DNA from: Rhyzopertha dominica
Taxonomy: Eukaryota; Arthropoda; Insecta; Coleoptera; Bostrichidae
Direction: 5' to 3'
DNA: 64,000 nt
Assembly (NCBI GenBank): GCA_025024175.1
Contig: QCXZ01000047.1
Span: forward strand, 682,001 to 746,000
The position numbers and the translations under genes are program-made. Position 1 is the first letter of the stretch. Each line of letters opens with the position of its first letter. The notes beneath the pieces were generated by a model. It saw only the letters and a program-made list of their open reading frames with translations. It was not told where the DNA came from and searched no databases. Positions 44,936-57,105 of the stretch are shown here, piece by piece.

Positions 44936-45340
44936 TTAAGGTACCATCATCTTTTAGATATTGATCACACTTTCGAAATTAACGACAATGTGGACATTTT
45001 ATATATTGAGCAAAAGGGCCAATTACTAAATTCATTAGAAATTTTAAAAATAATAAGATCCGATAAATGTCCTGACAAAATAACACTAAATTCTCAAGTA
45101 AATTTCGAACCTACATCACTGATTAACAGTCTCTTTTAGAAAAAGTTTAACATTCAGGTGGCAATGATATTTATGTAACGTCAGAATGACAATAGTTTAT
45201 TGTAAGCTAAATTGATTGTAAAATAATGTATGTAGACTTATGCTTCTTTTTGTAGCTGATGGTTTGAGGATGAGGTAGCATTAATTACCTTGAAACTGGT
45301 TATCGTATTTGAATAAAGGAATTTGGAGAAAAGGCATCAT
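44936..45340 (+). pseudogene. PLE 3' fragment, copy D, head-to-head with copy C
   Basis: This copy starts inside the GIY-YIG domain (HLLDIDHTFEINDNVDILY) and runs through the 3' flank to a TACTCACATAAATAATTA string shared with copy C. At 45263-45304 it keeps GGATGA, a GGTA...TACC stem and GAAACTGG, a hammerhead-like core that copy C has lost by deletion. The two truncated copies face each other head to head. Confidence 0.7.
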
Positions 45341-45909
45341 TGTACTCACATAAATAATTATAAAAAAAATTATTTATAGCAAGTTTATGGGAAGATATTT
45401 ATAAAATTAAAAAAAAAATATGATATATGGTAAATACAAACCAAGCTATTCCGCTGAGCCACTGGAGAACACAGGTTAAGAACCACTAGTCTAGATATTG
45501 GGTCTGTTCCTTAGTATTGGGTATATATTTCGTTGAATATTTCATCAGTTTGACTGATCGACTTGGGTGTTTCTATTGACGTGTTTGGTGCTTCATGTTG
45601 GGTGTGTTATGTCCTTGTGTCTGTGTTTTTGCTGATATTGTTTGTGTTTCAGGCTGTATGGATTGTGTTTTAGTTTCGGTAGTTTTGTTTGTGTGTATGG
45701 TAGGGGTGTAGCTAGTTATTGTGTTTGTGGTTTGTGATTTATTTGTACAGCATCTGCTGCTTGTCTTGTCTGCAGAACACTTCCAGCAGATTCTGGGCCC
45801 TTGTTCGTTACTGAGTTGTTATCCGTTGCGATCTGAACATCATGACAGTTCTGAACAGGAGCAGTTCTTCTTCTCATAGTTTTTGGAGCAATGTTTCTCA
45901 CTGCATGGG
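45341..45909. other. no gene seen
   Basis: A GT-rich stretch (about 45530-45730) produces antisense open frames but no recognisable domain. Confidence 0.45.
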
Positions 45910-46016
45910 TTTTATAATGGGCTTGGAAGTGGATTAGGAGCTAGACATGGCAGGTCGTCATGCTTCGGCAGTATTTCCAGTCTAGCTCCTAATCCACTTC
46001 CACACCCATTATAAAA
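45910..46016. repeat. strong hairpin: 37-nt arms, 33-nt loop
   Basis: The arms at 45910-45946 and 45980-46016 pair at 35 of 37 positions. The inner GGAAGTGGATTAGGAG plus CTAGAC is a perfect run. A fold-back of this size is compatible with a MITE or a microRNA-type precursor. I see no flanking target duplication that would decide it. Confidence 0.75.
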
Positions 46017-46281
46017 CTTAGCAAGGATGTTCTATATAATATTAGCTATTTTCAGAAAAAAAATCGAAATGGTCTAATTTTGTGAAATTCAAGGTAAAAA
46101 AATTAAATCGAATTCTTTTAGTGAAAATTTTTTTATTCATTTCCAAAAATAATAAAAGGCTTGTTAAATGAAGTAATAAAACCAGTGGTTTATTTATTTT
46201 AATCTATAATTTTATGACTGGGTAATCGGCTTTGAATTACTGCATGCCTACTGGTTTGTCCTTTAACTCCATAACCATTCA
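46017..46281. other. no gene seen
   Basis: AT-rich spacer without recognisable features. Confidence 0.4.
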
Positions 46282-47600
46282 TTATACAGGGTGTCCGGAA
46301 AAATGTGGGAGATCTCTCAGATCCAGATAGAACATTCAAAAATAAGAAGACAAGTTCCCATAAATTTTTTTCCCCGCGGCCCTCCCTACCGAGATACGGC
46401 TTTCTAAAGGACGCCACTGGAAATAAATTTTTCTTGAATACCTTTTAAACGACTTAATATATGATCTAACAGCCAGTTTGCGAACTGGATTCTTCGAGGA
46501 AAATCTTCAGGAAGTAGTTGATGCACCTTTTACGGATGATAAGGGTATAACAGCTGTTCTTTAAGTACTTCATGAATTGTCGTTTGACACATGAAGCTGC
46601 ACGGCTAATCTTCGAGTGCTTATTGAAGGAGTATCAGCTACAGTATCCAAAATATTTTCCTTCATTTGCACAGTACATACTGTTCTTCTCACACCAGCAT
46701 CAGTACTTGTTTTCCCAAAAGTTCCTAAAAATTATTAATGACAGTCAATAATGTTACCTTATTAATTGGGAATCGCCCACCAGTCTCTCTTAGACGTTGG
46801 TCAAGTCGCTGAAATGTTTTCTCATTTGGAATATTGCGATTAGGATATCTTTCTTCATACAACCTTCTTGCTTCATATCCATTGCAAGATGCAAGACCCT
46901 ACATAAGATGCATATCTGCATACTCGCTAAATGTGTATCCCATTATCGAATTAATTTACCAAGATATTCAAATTGCAATAAATTAATATCGAAGTACTAA
47001 ATGATCAATGTGTCAACATGTAGGTACCATGGTAACGTTCGTCAAAATAGTGCGTTCTTTAATACTTACTGATAACAGTTTTTATTTCAGTGACTTTCGT
47101 ATCCCACTTTGCTGCAGGGACAAAAAAATTACAAATCATGGTTTCCTTTTAATAAAAATAAAACCTAAATTCATTAATTTTTTTTTCTCGAAAACGGTTC
47201 ATTTTATTTACAATGAACAAGAGTATCTTTCCTTTAGCTTAATGTTCAAGGTATCCAAATTTATTTTTTTTAACTACTTATCATACAGGGTGTTAAAAAT
47301 GTAAATATTAAAATGCCCAGCCTACTCCACCCCTGGTAAACTAAACCAGCTAATTATGTTTCAAGGGCAGTATTTTAAGAGGTTGTTACTACTGTTTATC
47401 ATATTAAATTTTCATTAAATTATATTAAGTCCTTTAAAAGGTATTCAAGAAAAATTGATTTCCAGTGGTGTCCTTTAGAAAGCCGTATCTCGGTAGGGAG
47501 GACCACTGGGGAAAAAATTTATGGGAACTTGTCATCTTATTTTCGAATGTTCTATCTGGATCCGAGAAATCTCCCACATTTTCCCGGACACCCTGTATAA
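46282..47600 (-). mobile_element. DUF4817/IS630-type element with ~185-bp inverted repeats
   Basis: The ends TTATACAGGGTGTCCGG and reverse complement enclose arms 46282-46465 and 47410-47600, which are close to identical. Between them the minus strand retains the N-terminal HTH of a DUF4817-type transposase: ASCNGYEARRLYEERYPNRN, KTFQRLDQRLRETGG (about 46780-46920). Further on is LKEQLLYPYHP and LLPEDFPRRIQF (about 46490-46580). The catalytic half is deleted, so it cannot move by itself. Confidence 0.78.
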
Positions 47601-48028
47601 CAAAAATATTTGGTACACATATCAAGGGCATGTATAGGTAGAACATACTCAAACATTACTGAAATCGAAAACATTGACTTTTTTTACCTGTGCGCTTCGG
47701 ATGGAATGCCCCATATGTGAGTGAAAAATGGACAAAACTCATACGTATAAAATGAGGAGGTAATCTTTACTATTTTTAAATAAAATGACTCGAATATTTA
47801 AACATTTTATTTGCTTTTATAAAATGTTACAATAGAATTAACACATTAACAATTAGAGACATTTTTATCACAATTTTCTCTTAAACTATGATAACTGAAC
47901 AGTACAACAAAAAACGCAACTCTTTACTAACAAATGAATTATTTGTCTTAACAATGAATAACTAATATTAACGAAATGTAATTCTGCTCATTTAACAAAA
48001 ACTAAAAATTGCTTTGAACATAGGAACA
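47601..48028. other. 3' flank of the MEIOB homologue
   Basis: Downstream of the MEIOB stop on the minus strand. An AATAAA on the minus strand at about 47806-47811 could serve as its polyadenylation signal. No other gene is seen. Confidence 0.45.
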
Positions 48029-51000
48029 TTAATAACTAGGAAGCCTATTAGCAGCTTCATGTGGATCAGGTACAGTTATGTTTAGAACTGTAGCAATCGG
48101 TCTTCTGCCAGTTATGGCAGAAACTACCAGACGTACTGCACACAGTTCTCCCAAAAATTTCCACTTCAAGTTGCATTTTCTTTCATCACTCAATGCAATG
48201 AACTCTTCTAACTAATGAACATAAAAATAAAAATTAATTGTAATAGGTGACAAGATGTGTGCAAGCAGTTCCTAACTTATTTCAAACATTGGTTATTTTT
48301 ATACAGTTATAGATCAATTAATTATATTAGGTATAGGTATATAAAAAATCCCTTACACAATCATTTAGAAAGTCTAAATGCATATTTAGACAACTATGCA
48401 GCCATCTTCAGTAGTAGTTAAAGTAAGTGAGCACTTAAAATCTCTGGCTGGATTTAACCAGAGGATATGCTCATCACCAAATTATCCATGGAAGTGGATT
48501 CATGTCAAAACGGTAACAGGACAATACAACAACATGACGTTACGTCAACAGGCTGTTTGGAATTTGCAACATTACATAAACATCCTCGTTTACACGATAT
48601 AAATTTCTGTGAAGCGCTATCGCCAACACGAAATGTTATGTTTTTACGGTTGGTTACAGTGTTTTCTACTTTAGAACTACCAGAAATGCAAATACTGATC
48701 ACTGTCTGTCTAGTGTGTTTTGGTTTTGTTTTTGTTTAACATTTATAGGTTATACAATTGGGTATTTGCCATGTATTTATATTTTATTAAATTGCATATT
48801 AATAGGTAGCATCTTATCCACAAAACAGCTGTGACAGCTCATAAATTTAAAAAAATTGATCGTAAGGTGTATTTTTATTAAAAATGTGAATATTTAAAGG
48901 GGCCGCCAAAACGCGAACATACTGGCCATGACGTCAGGTGTCTTGTAAATGGTCGCTTGTTTACATCTGGGGTCAGCGCGTCACGCGTCAGCTTCAGCCC
49001 GTCAATTTATCAGTTTCTTGTTTGCGTTCATTTTGTGACAAGCGAATTAAAATACGCCAAGAAAAAGTGAAATACTCATGAGTTATGACTTCTGAAGGCA
49101 TGTTCATTGTTATGGAATTTGTGTATAGTGACGAACAGCTCAACGCGGCGGAGATGAGGAACGTAAAAGCAAAAGCAACAGCATAAGTGAACTTTTTATC
49201 AAATTAAGGGAGCATTGATAATTTGATCACAGTGGGTTGTTGGAAACATACTGTTTGTAAAAATAAAAATGTAAGATTTAAAAATGTACCCTAAACTTGA
49301 CATTTGTATATGATATATATGCACTTTAAGATTCATTTTACGTAATTTTCAAAAAAAGTGATAATACCCAATTCACATTGTTATAATACTTACTAAACAG
49401 CCCAAGGTTGCTTCTGCCATTTTTCCAGAGAGACGGCAGTTATCCAGGTGTCCCGTATGATCTGCAAGGCCCACTGTTATGTCGAAAGTTTTATATGTGT
49501 CACTGCTACCCGGTCCAGTCAAGCACATCAAATTCTCGCATTTCTTTTGGTTGGTTACTACCATGTTGCATCTGGCACTAAAAATTTAACAACAAGTTTG
49601 TGACTTTTAATCATCCATCAGTTTTGAAATGCAACCCACCATCTTGACCTAATAGTCATTGAGTCATCATCTAGTTGTAAGTCAATGACAAAAGCATATA
49701 CCAAAGCAGTGAACTGTTGCTCTGGTTGCTGAGGTCCCATAATGATTTCTACTTTCTCATGTATTTGCTTGATACTCATGACATTCTGTATGGTTTGCGC
49801 TAAAAGTAAAATCAATATGAAACTGTTTCTACATGTGTAATTCTGAAAGAAAGTAGTCAGTAATAAAGATGTACTTCTGGAAAAAGATGTGCAGAAAACT
49901 GTTTATTTGAGTTTAGCTAAATTTTTCATTCAAGATTAGCTTACTTAAACTTAAACCTTATGGTTATTTTGGTGTTTGTGAAAACACATAGCAAAAAATC
50001 AACAGCTAAATATTTTCTACACTAGCTCCTAATTGTTACACCAAATTTTATTGCAGTATAAAAATTTTTTGTTAACTGCGGAACTGTTTCATTTGTTTCT
50101 GTGTTCCATAAATAAATTAGTTTCAGTAAAGGTTAGTATTCTTTTAGTGTAATATACAGGGCGAGTCAGTTTTTTGTAGACTAACTTTAACAGAAGATAG
50201 AACACATGTTTTTAAAAAGAAAAGTTCCTATAAACATATGTCGTAGAAGGCTTTGTTTCTGAGATACAGGGTGTTGAAAATAATTTCTTTTTCTCGAATT
50301 TTCATTATAACTTATAAACGAATGCTAAGATTTTTTCATGTTTGGGGGATAATGCTTATTAATTAAGGCGCATAAAACAAGCGATAATAATGTTCAAAAA
50401 TTTGCAGTGGCGGACTGGAGGGGGTGCTCAACCCCTTTCTTAAACAGAACTTCTACGCCAATGACTATTTGTAAAAAAAACTGTTATTTTCATTATCTAC
50501 ATACATTTTAACAAAAGTAATGTCCCTTCTTCTGTTTCGAAAATCCTATGCATTTCCGAGTTATTTTGATGTGTTAGAGTTTGATGTATTAAATTAAGTA
50601 ATTTATTTATTATCAATTATCAGCTAAATATTTAATTTTTTCAACGAAACCTACCCAAATATGGTATGTTAAGGATTCAAAAAGCCGAAATCTCTTATTC
50701 TTTATCTCTTTCCAATGGAATCAAAATAAATGTTTGTTATATCAAGCGTTACTCAAATTCAAGAGTTTTATAAGTCAAAACGTGTACACTAATTTTAACA
50801 TTCTTTATTTATTTTGTGCTGTGTAAATACTAATGTACCACAACAAAATTTAAAAAAAAAAACATTGAATGAATATTGATGTTAATCTTTATGAAGAAAA
50901 TTTTTGAATTTATAACAATACATATTTAATTTACAATTGTGCAATTTATTGTATATGATTTATAAATAATAACTACAACAATTAATAACAATAATACTAG

Positions 51001-54000
51001 TATACTAAAATTAGACACTTTGTTCAAAATGTAAACCGTTCTTTTCAATACACAATTCACAGCGACGTACAATAGAACGTCTTAAGATAACTAAATGATG
51101 CACCCTTATTTCATTGCAAGCATCTCTGATGCGATTGTGAAGTTCATCAAGTGTATTAACCGGAGTGGTATACACTTTTTCCTTAATAAATCCCCACACA
51201 AAAAAGTCTAGTGGCGTTAAATCGGGGGATCTGGGAGGGCACGCCACTGGACCTCCACGACCTATCCACCTCCCCGTATAGTTATTGTTTAGCCAATTTC
51301 TTACATTTCTGCCATAATGGGCCGGGCACCCATCAAGCTGAATCCAAGACTGTCCTCTTTAATTCAAGGAAATGTCTTCCCACATATTAGCATGCTCTTC
51401 TTCAAAGAATTGTAGGAAATTTTATGAATTTACACGTTGCGGCAAGAAATAAGGTCCAAACAAGTGGTTGCCGTAAATTCCAATCCAGACATTTGTACTA
51501 AATTCATGTTCAAAACTTCTTGGTCGAATGGCATGTGGGTTTTCATGTGCCCATACATGCAGATTGTGAAAATTTACTATACCACGACGAGTAAAACATG
51601 ATTCATCAATCCACAGTATGTTGAATAAGAAATCTCTATTATTTTGAATGGAGTTAAGCACCCACCTACAATAATTTATTCTTCGTTCGGCGTCACCTGG
51701 ACATAAACCTTGAACAGGTTGAAAATGATATGGGCGTCTGTGATCCCGTTTTAAAACCTGGCAAATTTTACTTTGGGAAATACCAAGAGCAACAGCAGTA
51801 CGTCAAGTGCTTGTCGTTGGATTCCTGTTAAATTCATGTAATATAGCCTCTTCAATTCTATCTCGTCCACGGTTGTTCTGTCGGTCCCCATGTATTGTCT
51901 TTTCTAAACCCTGGTCAGCAACTCGACGGTGCATACTAACAAAAACAGAATGGTGAGGTTGCCGTCTATTTGGAAATCTTCTTCGATACTCCCTAGCTGC
52001 ATACCTTGACTTCCCATTTGCAAACCCATAAATAAAATGAATGTCGTCTTGTTCGCTATTTGTAAATGTAAACGGCATCTTACACTAATTAGAAGCTGGC
52101 AAATCAAATGAAATAACTTTTAAACTTAAAAAAAATTAATAACAGTGAAAATATTCAAGATGAAGCGATAGTGTTTGTAGATAAACAAGTCAAACTGTCG
52201 TTTCAAAATATGACATTTAATACTTATTGTTTTCCAAGGAGTATCATACGTTGTTGCAATTTGACTATGGCTCTATATAACAAATATTTATTTTGACTAC
52301 ATTGGAAAGAGATAAAGAATAAGAGATTTGGTTTAATAGAATCCTTAACACACCATATTTATATAGTTTTTGTCGAAAGAATTAAATATTTAGCCGATAA
52401 TTGATAATAAATAAATTACTTAATTTAATACAACAAACTCTAACACATCAAAATAACTCGGAAATGCATAGGATTTTCGAAACAGAAGAGGGGACATTAC
52501 TTTTGTTAAAATGTATGTAGATAATGAAAATAACAGTTTTTTTTTTACAAATAGTCATTGGCGTAGAAGTTCTGTTTAAGAAAGGGGTTGAGCACCTCCT
52601 CCACTCCGCCACTGTGCAAATTTTTGAACATTATTATCGCTTGTTTTATGCGCCTTAATTAATAAGCATTATCCCCCAAACATGAAAAAAATCTTAGCAT
52701 TCGTTTATAAGTTATAATGAAAATTCGAGAAAAAGAAATTATTTTCAACACCCTGGATCTCAGAAGCGAAGCCTTCTACGACATGTTTATAGGAACTTTT
52801 CTTTTTAAAAACATGTGTTCTATCTTCTGTTAAAGTTTGTCTACAAAAAACTGACTCACCCTGTATAATGGAATCGATTCATAACAACCAATATTTTAAT
52901 GAATCAATTCACATTGTGTTTATTTTGATCATCCGCAATATGCATATCAAATTCGAGTTCAAAAATGCCACAGTGAGATCGAGAACTGATTATTATGTTT
53001 TTTTCAAGATCGAGAATGTCAACATCTCGTCTTGTCTCGCAGCAACACTAATTAATACATCAGTATTGTCATATACTGAATTTATTCTAAATCCATTTAA
53101 TTAGATTGTTCCACATTCTAGAACAGAATGTTTACTAATTATGTCAGCATTTTTGTGTCATTGCACTTCCCGCTAACACCGAGGATAATGCTAGCGAAGC
53201 ATTATGACGTATTAGTAAGTGAGGTATAAATACATGGATAAATCAATCATGAATAACTGAGGAATAACTTAGAGTACTGCACCAACACAAACTATGACAA
53301 ACTGCTGCAAAACTGTTCATACTACATTAAAACAGAGACCTTTAACTTACAAAAGTAAAAATTTTATTTCATTTACGTGAACGACAATAAATACAGAACC
53401 AAAAATGTAATTCAACTAACGGGTCATAATAGTTCGGCCATGTCAACTAATGGATCATAAAAGAGTTTGGCCAACATTTAATACTGTGTTACACCACTTT
53501 TTTAGCAATAACGGCTTTAATTCTGCTAGGCATTGTAGCCACGAGCCCTGCACATTCCTCTGGTAGCGTTTTGTTCCGTATAACCTGCAATGTGACTTTT
53601 AATTCGTTTACGGTACGGGCTGGAGTTTTACGAAGCTGTTTCTTCATATTATGCCACAGCGTCTCAATTGGAGATAAATCCGGACTGGAATAGGCCCATT
53701 TCAATAGTGGTATTTTATGTTCTTGCAACCACGTTTGAATTATTTTGCCGTACGACACTGCGCTCCATCTTGCTGGAACATAAATTCGCCTTCGGCAGTT
53801 TCACAATTCAGGATGGAGGGTAAAAAATGTCTCTGTATTTCTGCGTGTTAACAGTGCCATCAGTAATATGCAGTCTACCCACACCCATAGCAGACATACA
53901 ACCCCAAACCATCACAGACCCTAGGAACTTAAACTTTTTTTGCCACACAGTTATTGTGATATGCTTTTGAAGATGTGCATATAACTCTTCTTGCCGTGTT

Positions 54001-56886
54001 ACCCACACAAACCTCGAATTTCGACTCATCACTCCAAATGATACTATTCCATTGCCGTTGAGTCCAGTTTTTACGTTCCCACGCCTATTTTAGTCCGTTC
54101 TTCTTCTGTAATTGGGTCGAAAGTAGTTTTTCTTTTGCCTAGTAGAAAAATTAAATTTAATTATTATGTGTTTGTACTCCAAAATGAAAAGTAATCATAC
54201 CTTATAAAATTTGTATCCTATTTTTTGATGCTTCTTTTTGTTGTGGATAATGAAACTTCCTTTACAATGCGAGCCCTCCATAGTACTGTTAGTTCTTTAT
54301 CATTGCAGCGTCGGTTTGTTTTGATATTTTTATGCAAAGCTTTCTTATCTGCTCCAGTAATTTGACTAGGTCGGCCAGTTTCTTTTTTTGACCGACCCGG
54401 CAGTTCTTTTATATAAATTGATAATATCTTGCTCTGTAGAGCGTTGAGCTGAGTGTGAAGCAGATATTTTATGCCCCGAAATGCCCTGGTCGTGGGTTTT
54501 ACAGATAGACACGTCAGTTGACATAGCCAAACTATTATGACCCGTTAGTTGCATTACATTTTTGGTTCTGTAATTATTGCCGTTGTAAATGAAATAAAAT
54601 TGTTTGCTTTTGTAAGTTCAAGGTCTGTGTTTTAATGTAGTATAAACAGTTTTGCAGCAATTTGTCACAGTTTGTGTTGGTATCAGAACTTTTTAAAGCA
54701 TGTGACTGAAAATGCCAGCCGGCCGAACTATTATGAGCCTGGGCTCATAAACTGATTGCCCCTCTAATATATTCTAATATATTTGTGTGCTACAATTATT
54801 AATGGTTGTTTTATGTTGCTTGTTTTACAGATCTCTTTGTTAATANATATTTGTTGAGAACTTGAGTCGTATCTCTCCTGCCTTCACCTCTAGTTTTTTG
54901 TTTCAGGCAATCTCCAGCACAACAGCGCACAACCTAAGAGTGAGGGTTGTGACGGTATTTAAATTCAATTTTACTGGATCATATTTATAAAAGTATTTAA
55001 ATACTTTTGATAACTAATATTTTGCGCACTTCTGTTTCAGCTTCACCAAAAACTTTCCTAATAGGGTTTTGGGATGCGCTCTAGGGGGAAGCAATCCAGA
55101 CGTTTCTATGGGGCACCAAAATTTGGGGGCTATATATTTTTGCTTATAAATGTGAGAAAAATATGGATGTATTCAATACTCAATTAATAAGAATATTCAC
55201 ATAACGATTTTTTAGTTTGATATAGATTTTCAGTACATTTATGCTGATTTTAAGAGATTTAATTAGGTTTTCTAAAGGTAGATACATTTATGAGCAAATA
55301 TTGATCAGGATATGAATCCGGGAATGGTATAGTATTCATTTATTTAAAAAATATTCTATTTAAATTAAATAAGTTTGAAAACCTACAGGTAATCAATTAG
55401 TCATAATTTTTGGCAGGGCAAATCAATTTTTCACAAGCACAACACAATGATTGATCGATTTGCAGTCACCAAGTACAATTTGGTTGAGAAAACAGAAACA
55501 AGTTTTATAGGGAATTGAATTTTAACAAAATTTCAACAAAATTCAAGATGTTGGTCAATCAACCTTCAAAATATTTGAAACAGTATAAAATTTAAATCTT
55601 AACTACAATCCCTTTTATTTTGCTTATGGAAACTGAAAATCAAATAATACTGATATTTTTCATGTTTATGCAACATCCTGTTGTGAAAATAATTTAAAAA
55701 CCTTCTGCCAGCCCATAAAGAATAAACCCTTTTAGCCATAATCACTCAATTTTTTATAGATTTACATACTTAGTAACTACGCAACACTTAAAAATATTAA
55801 GTTTAATAGATTTTAAGAACCAACCCAATGGGTTACGTATCAGATCACTTACGGTTTGGGAGTGAAGACAGCAGGTTGTCCAGAATTGCAATAGTCTGCA
55901 ATGCAGCGGTCTGTGCATAGTTGCGAAGCTGGTCTGCTTCGATACCAACAGGGTTTTCCGTTATAACTGTCCTGTTTGTTAAAACAGCAACAGCACTGTG
56001 ATGGAAACTGGACCACTCCACCTTTACGTCAGTCAAGAATAAGATTGTTTCACGTGGTTTCCAACTTTCGGCTCTAAATTTTATCCCAGATAATAATATG
56101 TAAGTTTCGGACAAGCTACAAACTAATGTTGACATACCGCATTATAAAGTAGTGGTCCCACAAAGTGAATCGTAAACCTGGGCTACTACGATCAAAAATT
56201 ATCACTTCACGGGCTTCCAGTTGTCGACCATCTTTCGTTTGAATTGTTCGAATCTGCCCCACGCTGCTGACGCAACCTAATAGATCCAATCCTTTGGTAC
56301 CTAATGAAAAGCATAAAGACTACACTTGAGAAGTTCTTCGAAATTTGCATTACTGACCTTCTTCCGAGGCCATTCGATGAGCATCGACCAGAGCTACAAA
56401 CACAGCTAACGGTTTCGTAGGCAATCGCAACAAGTCCACATAATGGATATAGTTGTTGCCTTCATACGCCTTAATACGACTACGTTCCTGCAATACTAAG
56501 GCAAATGGTGATGTTACCACAGGACGAAACTGTTCGCCATAATCATCATTTTTTCTGATCTGCACCACTGGCGAATAGATTTCCACTAAAAAATAAAACC
56601 AGATATTTTAAAGCTCGCTTAATTTTAACGCACCGTACTCACCAACGTCGCCAATTTCGAATTTTACGTCTATCTCACGGATGTTGTCGTATTCGCCCCA
56701 GTAAGTTGCATTGATGTAATCGCGTGGAGAATCACGCAAAGTGAAATTCCACACAGAACGTTCACTGCTATTACCGGCGTTTGTATCTTTAGTTATTACT
56801 CGCGGCCTTTGTTTGGCAATTATTATGCCAACAATCAAAGCATTGTCGATATTCGGTTGTAGATCTGTTAAAGTCATTCGTTGCAT
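48029..56886 (-). CDS. MEIOB: MEIOB homologue (meiosis-specific OB-fold protein), 7 coding exons
   Basis: MEIOB binds single-stranded DNA with RPA-like OB folds during meiotic recombination; the fly relative is hold'em. Coding exons on the minus strand: 56886-56643, 56585-56358, 56300-56138, 56073-55853, 49799-49649, 49571-49394 and 48211-48029. All junctions use GT-AG and stay in phase, giving 455 codons plus TAA. Exon 1 carries VWNFTLRDSP and FEIGDVV (first OB region); exon 4 begins RAESWKPRETILF; exon 5 has FTALVYAFVIDLQLDDD. Exon 6 has a Cys-containing turn, then LADHTGHLDNCRLSGKMAEA; exon 7 has LKWKFLGE. Length is close to vertebrate MEIOB. One Cys of the usual CxxC pairs in exon 6 seems to be missing. 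The start is the first in-frame ATG, with TTACAAT before it. Introns 1-3 and 5 are 57-78 bp, intron 4 is 6.05 kb and intron 6 is 1.18 kb; the last two are filled with transposons. Confidence 0.92.
48760..49369. mobile_element. piggyBac-like MITE with AATT duplication, in MEIOB intron 6
   Basis: The 610-bp element begins GGGTATTTGCC and ends GATAATACCC. AATT lies on each side (48756-48759, 49370-49373). Its left ~540 bp matches the copies at 17658 and 23347, and its right ~60 bp matches the right end of the 23347 copy. It is deleted just before the transposase coding part. The duplicated AATT ends 20 bp from the splice donor of MEIOB exon 6. Confidence 0.85.
50153..52867 (-). mobile_element. 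DUF4817/IS630-type transposon with ~600-bp terminal inverted repeats
   Basis: The ends TATACAGGGCGAGTCAG and reverse complement TATACAGGGTGAGTCAG enclose arms of about 600 bp (50153-50770, 52245-52867) with high identity. The ends may include a TA or TATA duplication that is indistinguishable from the repeat. A transposase frame lies between on the minus strand. The whole sits in MEIOB intron 4. Confidence 0.85.
51011..52078 (-). pseudogene. DUF4817/DDE_3 transposase, single frame with three stops
   Basis: One reading frame of about 355 codons (ATG 52078) is interrupted only by stops at 51803-51805 (TGA), 51422-51424 (TAA) and 51359-51361 (TAA). The N-terminus has the DUF4817 HTH (HFIYGFANGKSRYAAREY, RRFPNRRQP). 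The catalytic core shows LWIDESCFTRRG (first Asp), GCPAHYGRNV where the second Asp is expected (LDGCPAHY), and PPRSPDLTPLDFFVWG at the third. It ends HFEQSV. In working form it would be an IS630/Tc1-superfamily transposase. The few lesions imply fairly recent death. Confidence 0.83.
52868..53271. other. MEIOB intron 4, no feature
   Basis: Plain AT-rich intron sequence between two transposons; a 78-codon ORF shows no domain. Confidence 0.5.
53272..54690 (-). mobile_element. Tc1-like element with ~180-bp inverted repeats, transposase decayed
   Basis: Arms at about 53272-53452 and 54510-54690 share ACCAACACAAACT, AACTGTT-ATACTACATTAAAA, CAGAACCAAAAATGTAATTC and ACGGGTCATAATAGTTCGGC (inverted). 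Between them, on the minus strand, are Tc1 transposase parts. GRPSQITGADKK and CNDKELTVLWRAR belong to the N-terminal paired-like region. SVMVWGCMSAMGVGRLHITDG lies in one frame, and AYSSPDLSPIETLWHNMKK, with the final Glu, in another. Frameshifts and stops make it inactive. It lies in MEIOB intron 4. Confidence 0.82.
54691..55852. other. MEIOB intron 4, 5' part
   Basis: A partial third copy of the Tc1 repeat string GGCCGAACTATTATGA appears at 54720, followed by a small palindrome (GAGCCTGGGCTC). The remainder is intron sequence without features that I can support. Confidence 0.5.
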
Positions 56887-57105
56887 ATTGTAACTTAATG
56901 CTATGTTCCCACTTCACACTTCTTGGCACAGGATTAGGTACTTATTTTTTTAAGTAAATGCTAAAACTTAAAACAATACAGCATTAAGGCAACTTATAAA
57001 TTTACTCCCACTTGTTTTCCTATGAGAAATGACAACTGAACAAGTATTCAACAGCAACTTGATTGTGCTACTTGTGAATAGATGTCGCCATACGACTAAA
57101 AAATA
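56887..57105. promoter_or_regulatory. 5' flank of the MEIOB homologue
   Basis: Upstream of the MEIOB start codon on the minus strand. No clear TATA box is seen close to the ATG. A MITE begins about 220 bp upstream, so the promoter is either short or partly within the MITE. Confidence 0.3.

Noticed and set aside
45716..45901. 61-codon minus-strand ORF
   Set aside because: No domain, and it comes from the GT-rich stretch.
48396..48739. Plus-strand ORFs inside MEIOB intron 6
   Set aside because: No recognisable domain and opposite to the transcribed strand; likely incidental.
56074..56137. 22-bp intron alternative (GT...AG, 56137-56116) in MEIOB
   Set aside because: A 22-bp intron is too short; the 64-bp intron ending TTTAG at 56074 joins exons in phase and gives the expected MEIOB sequence (MRAESWKPRET).
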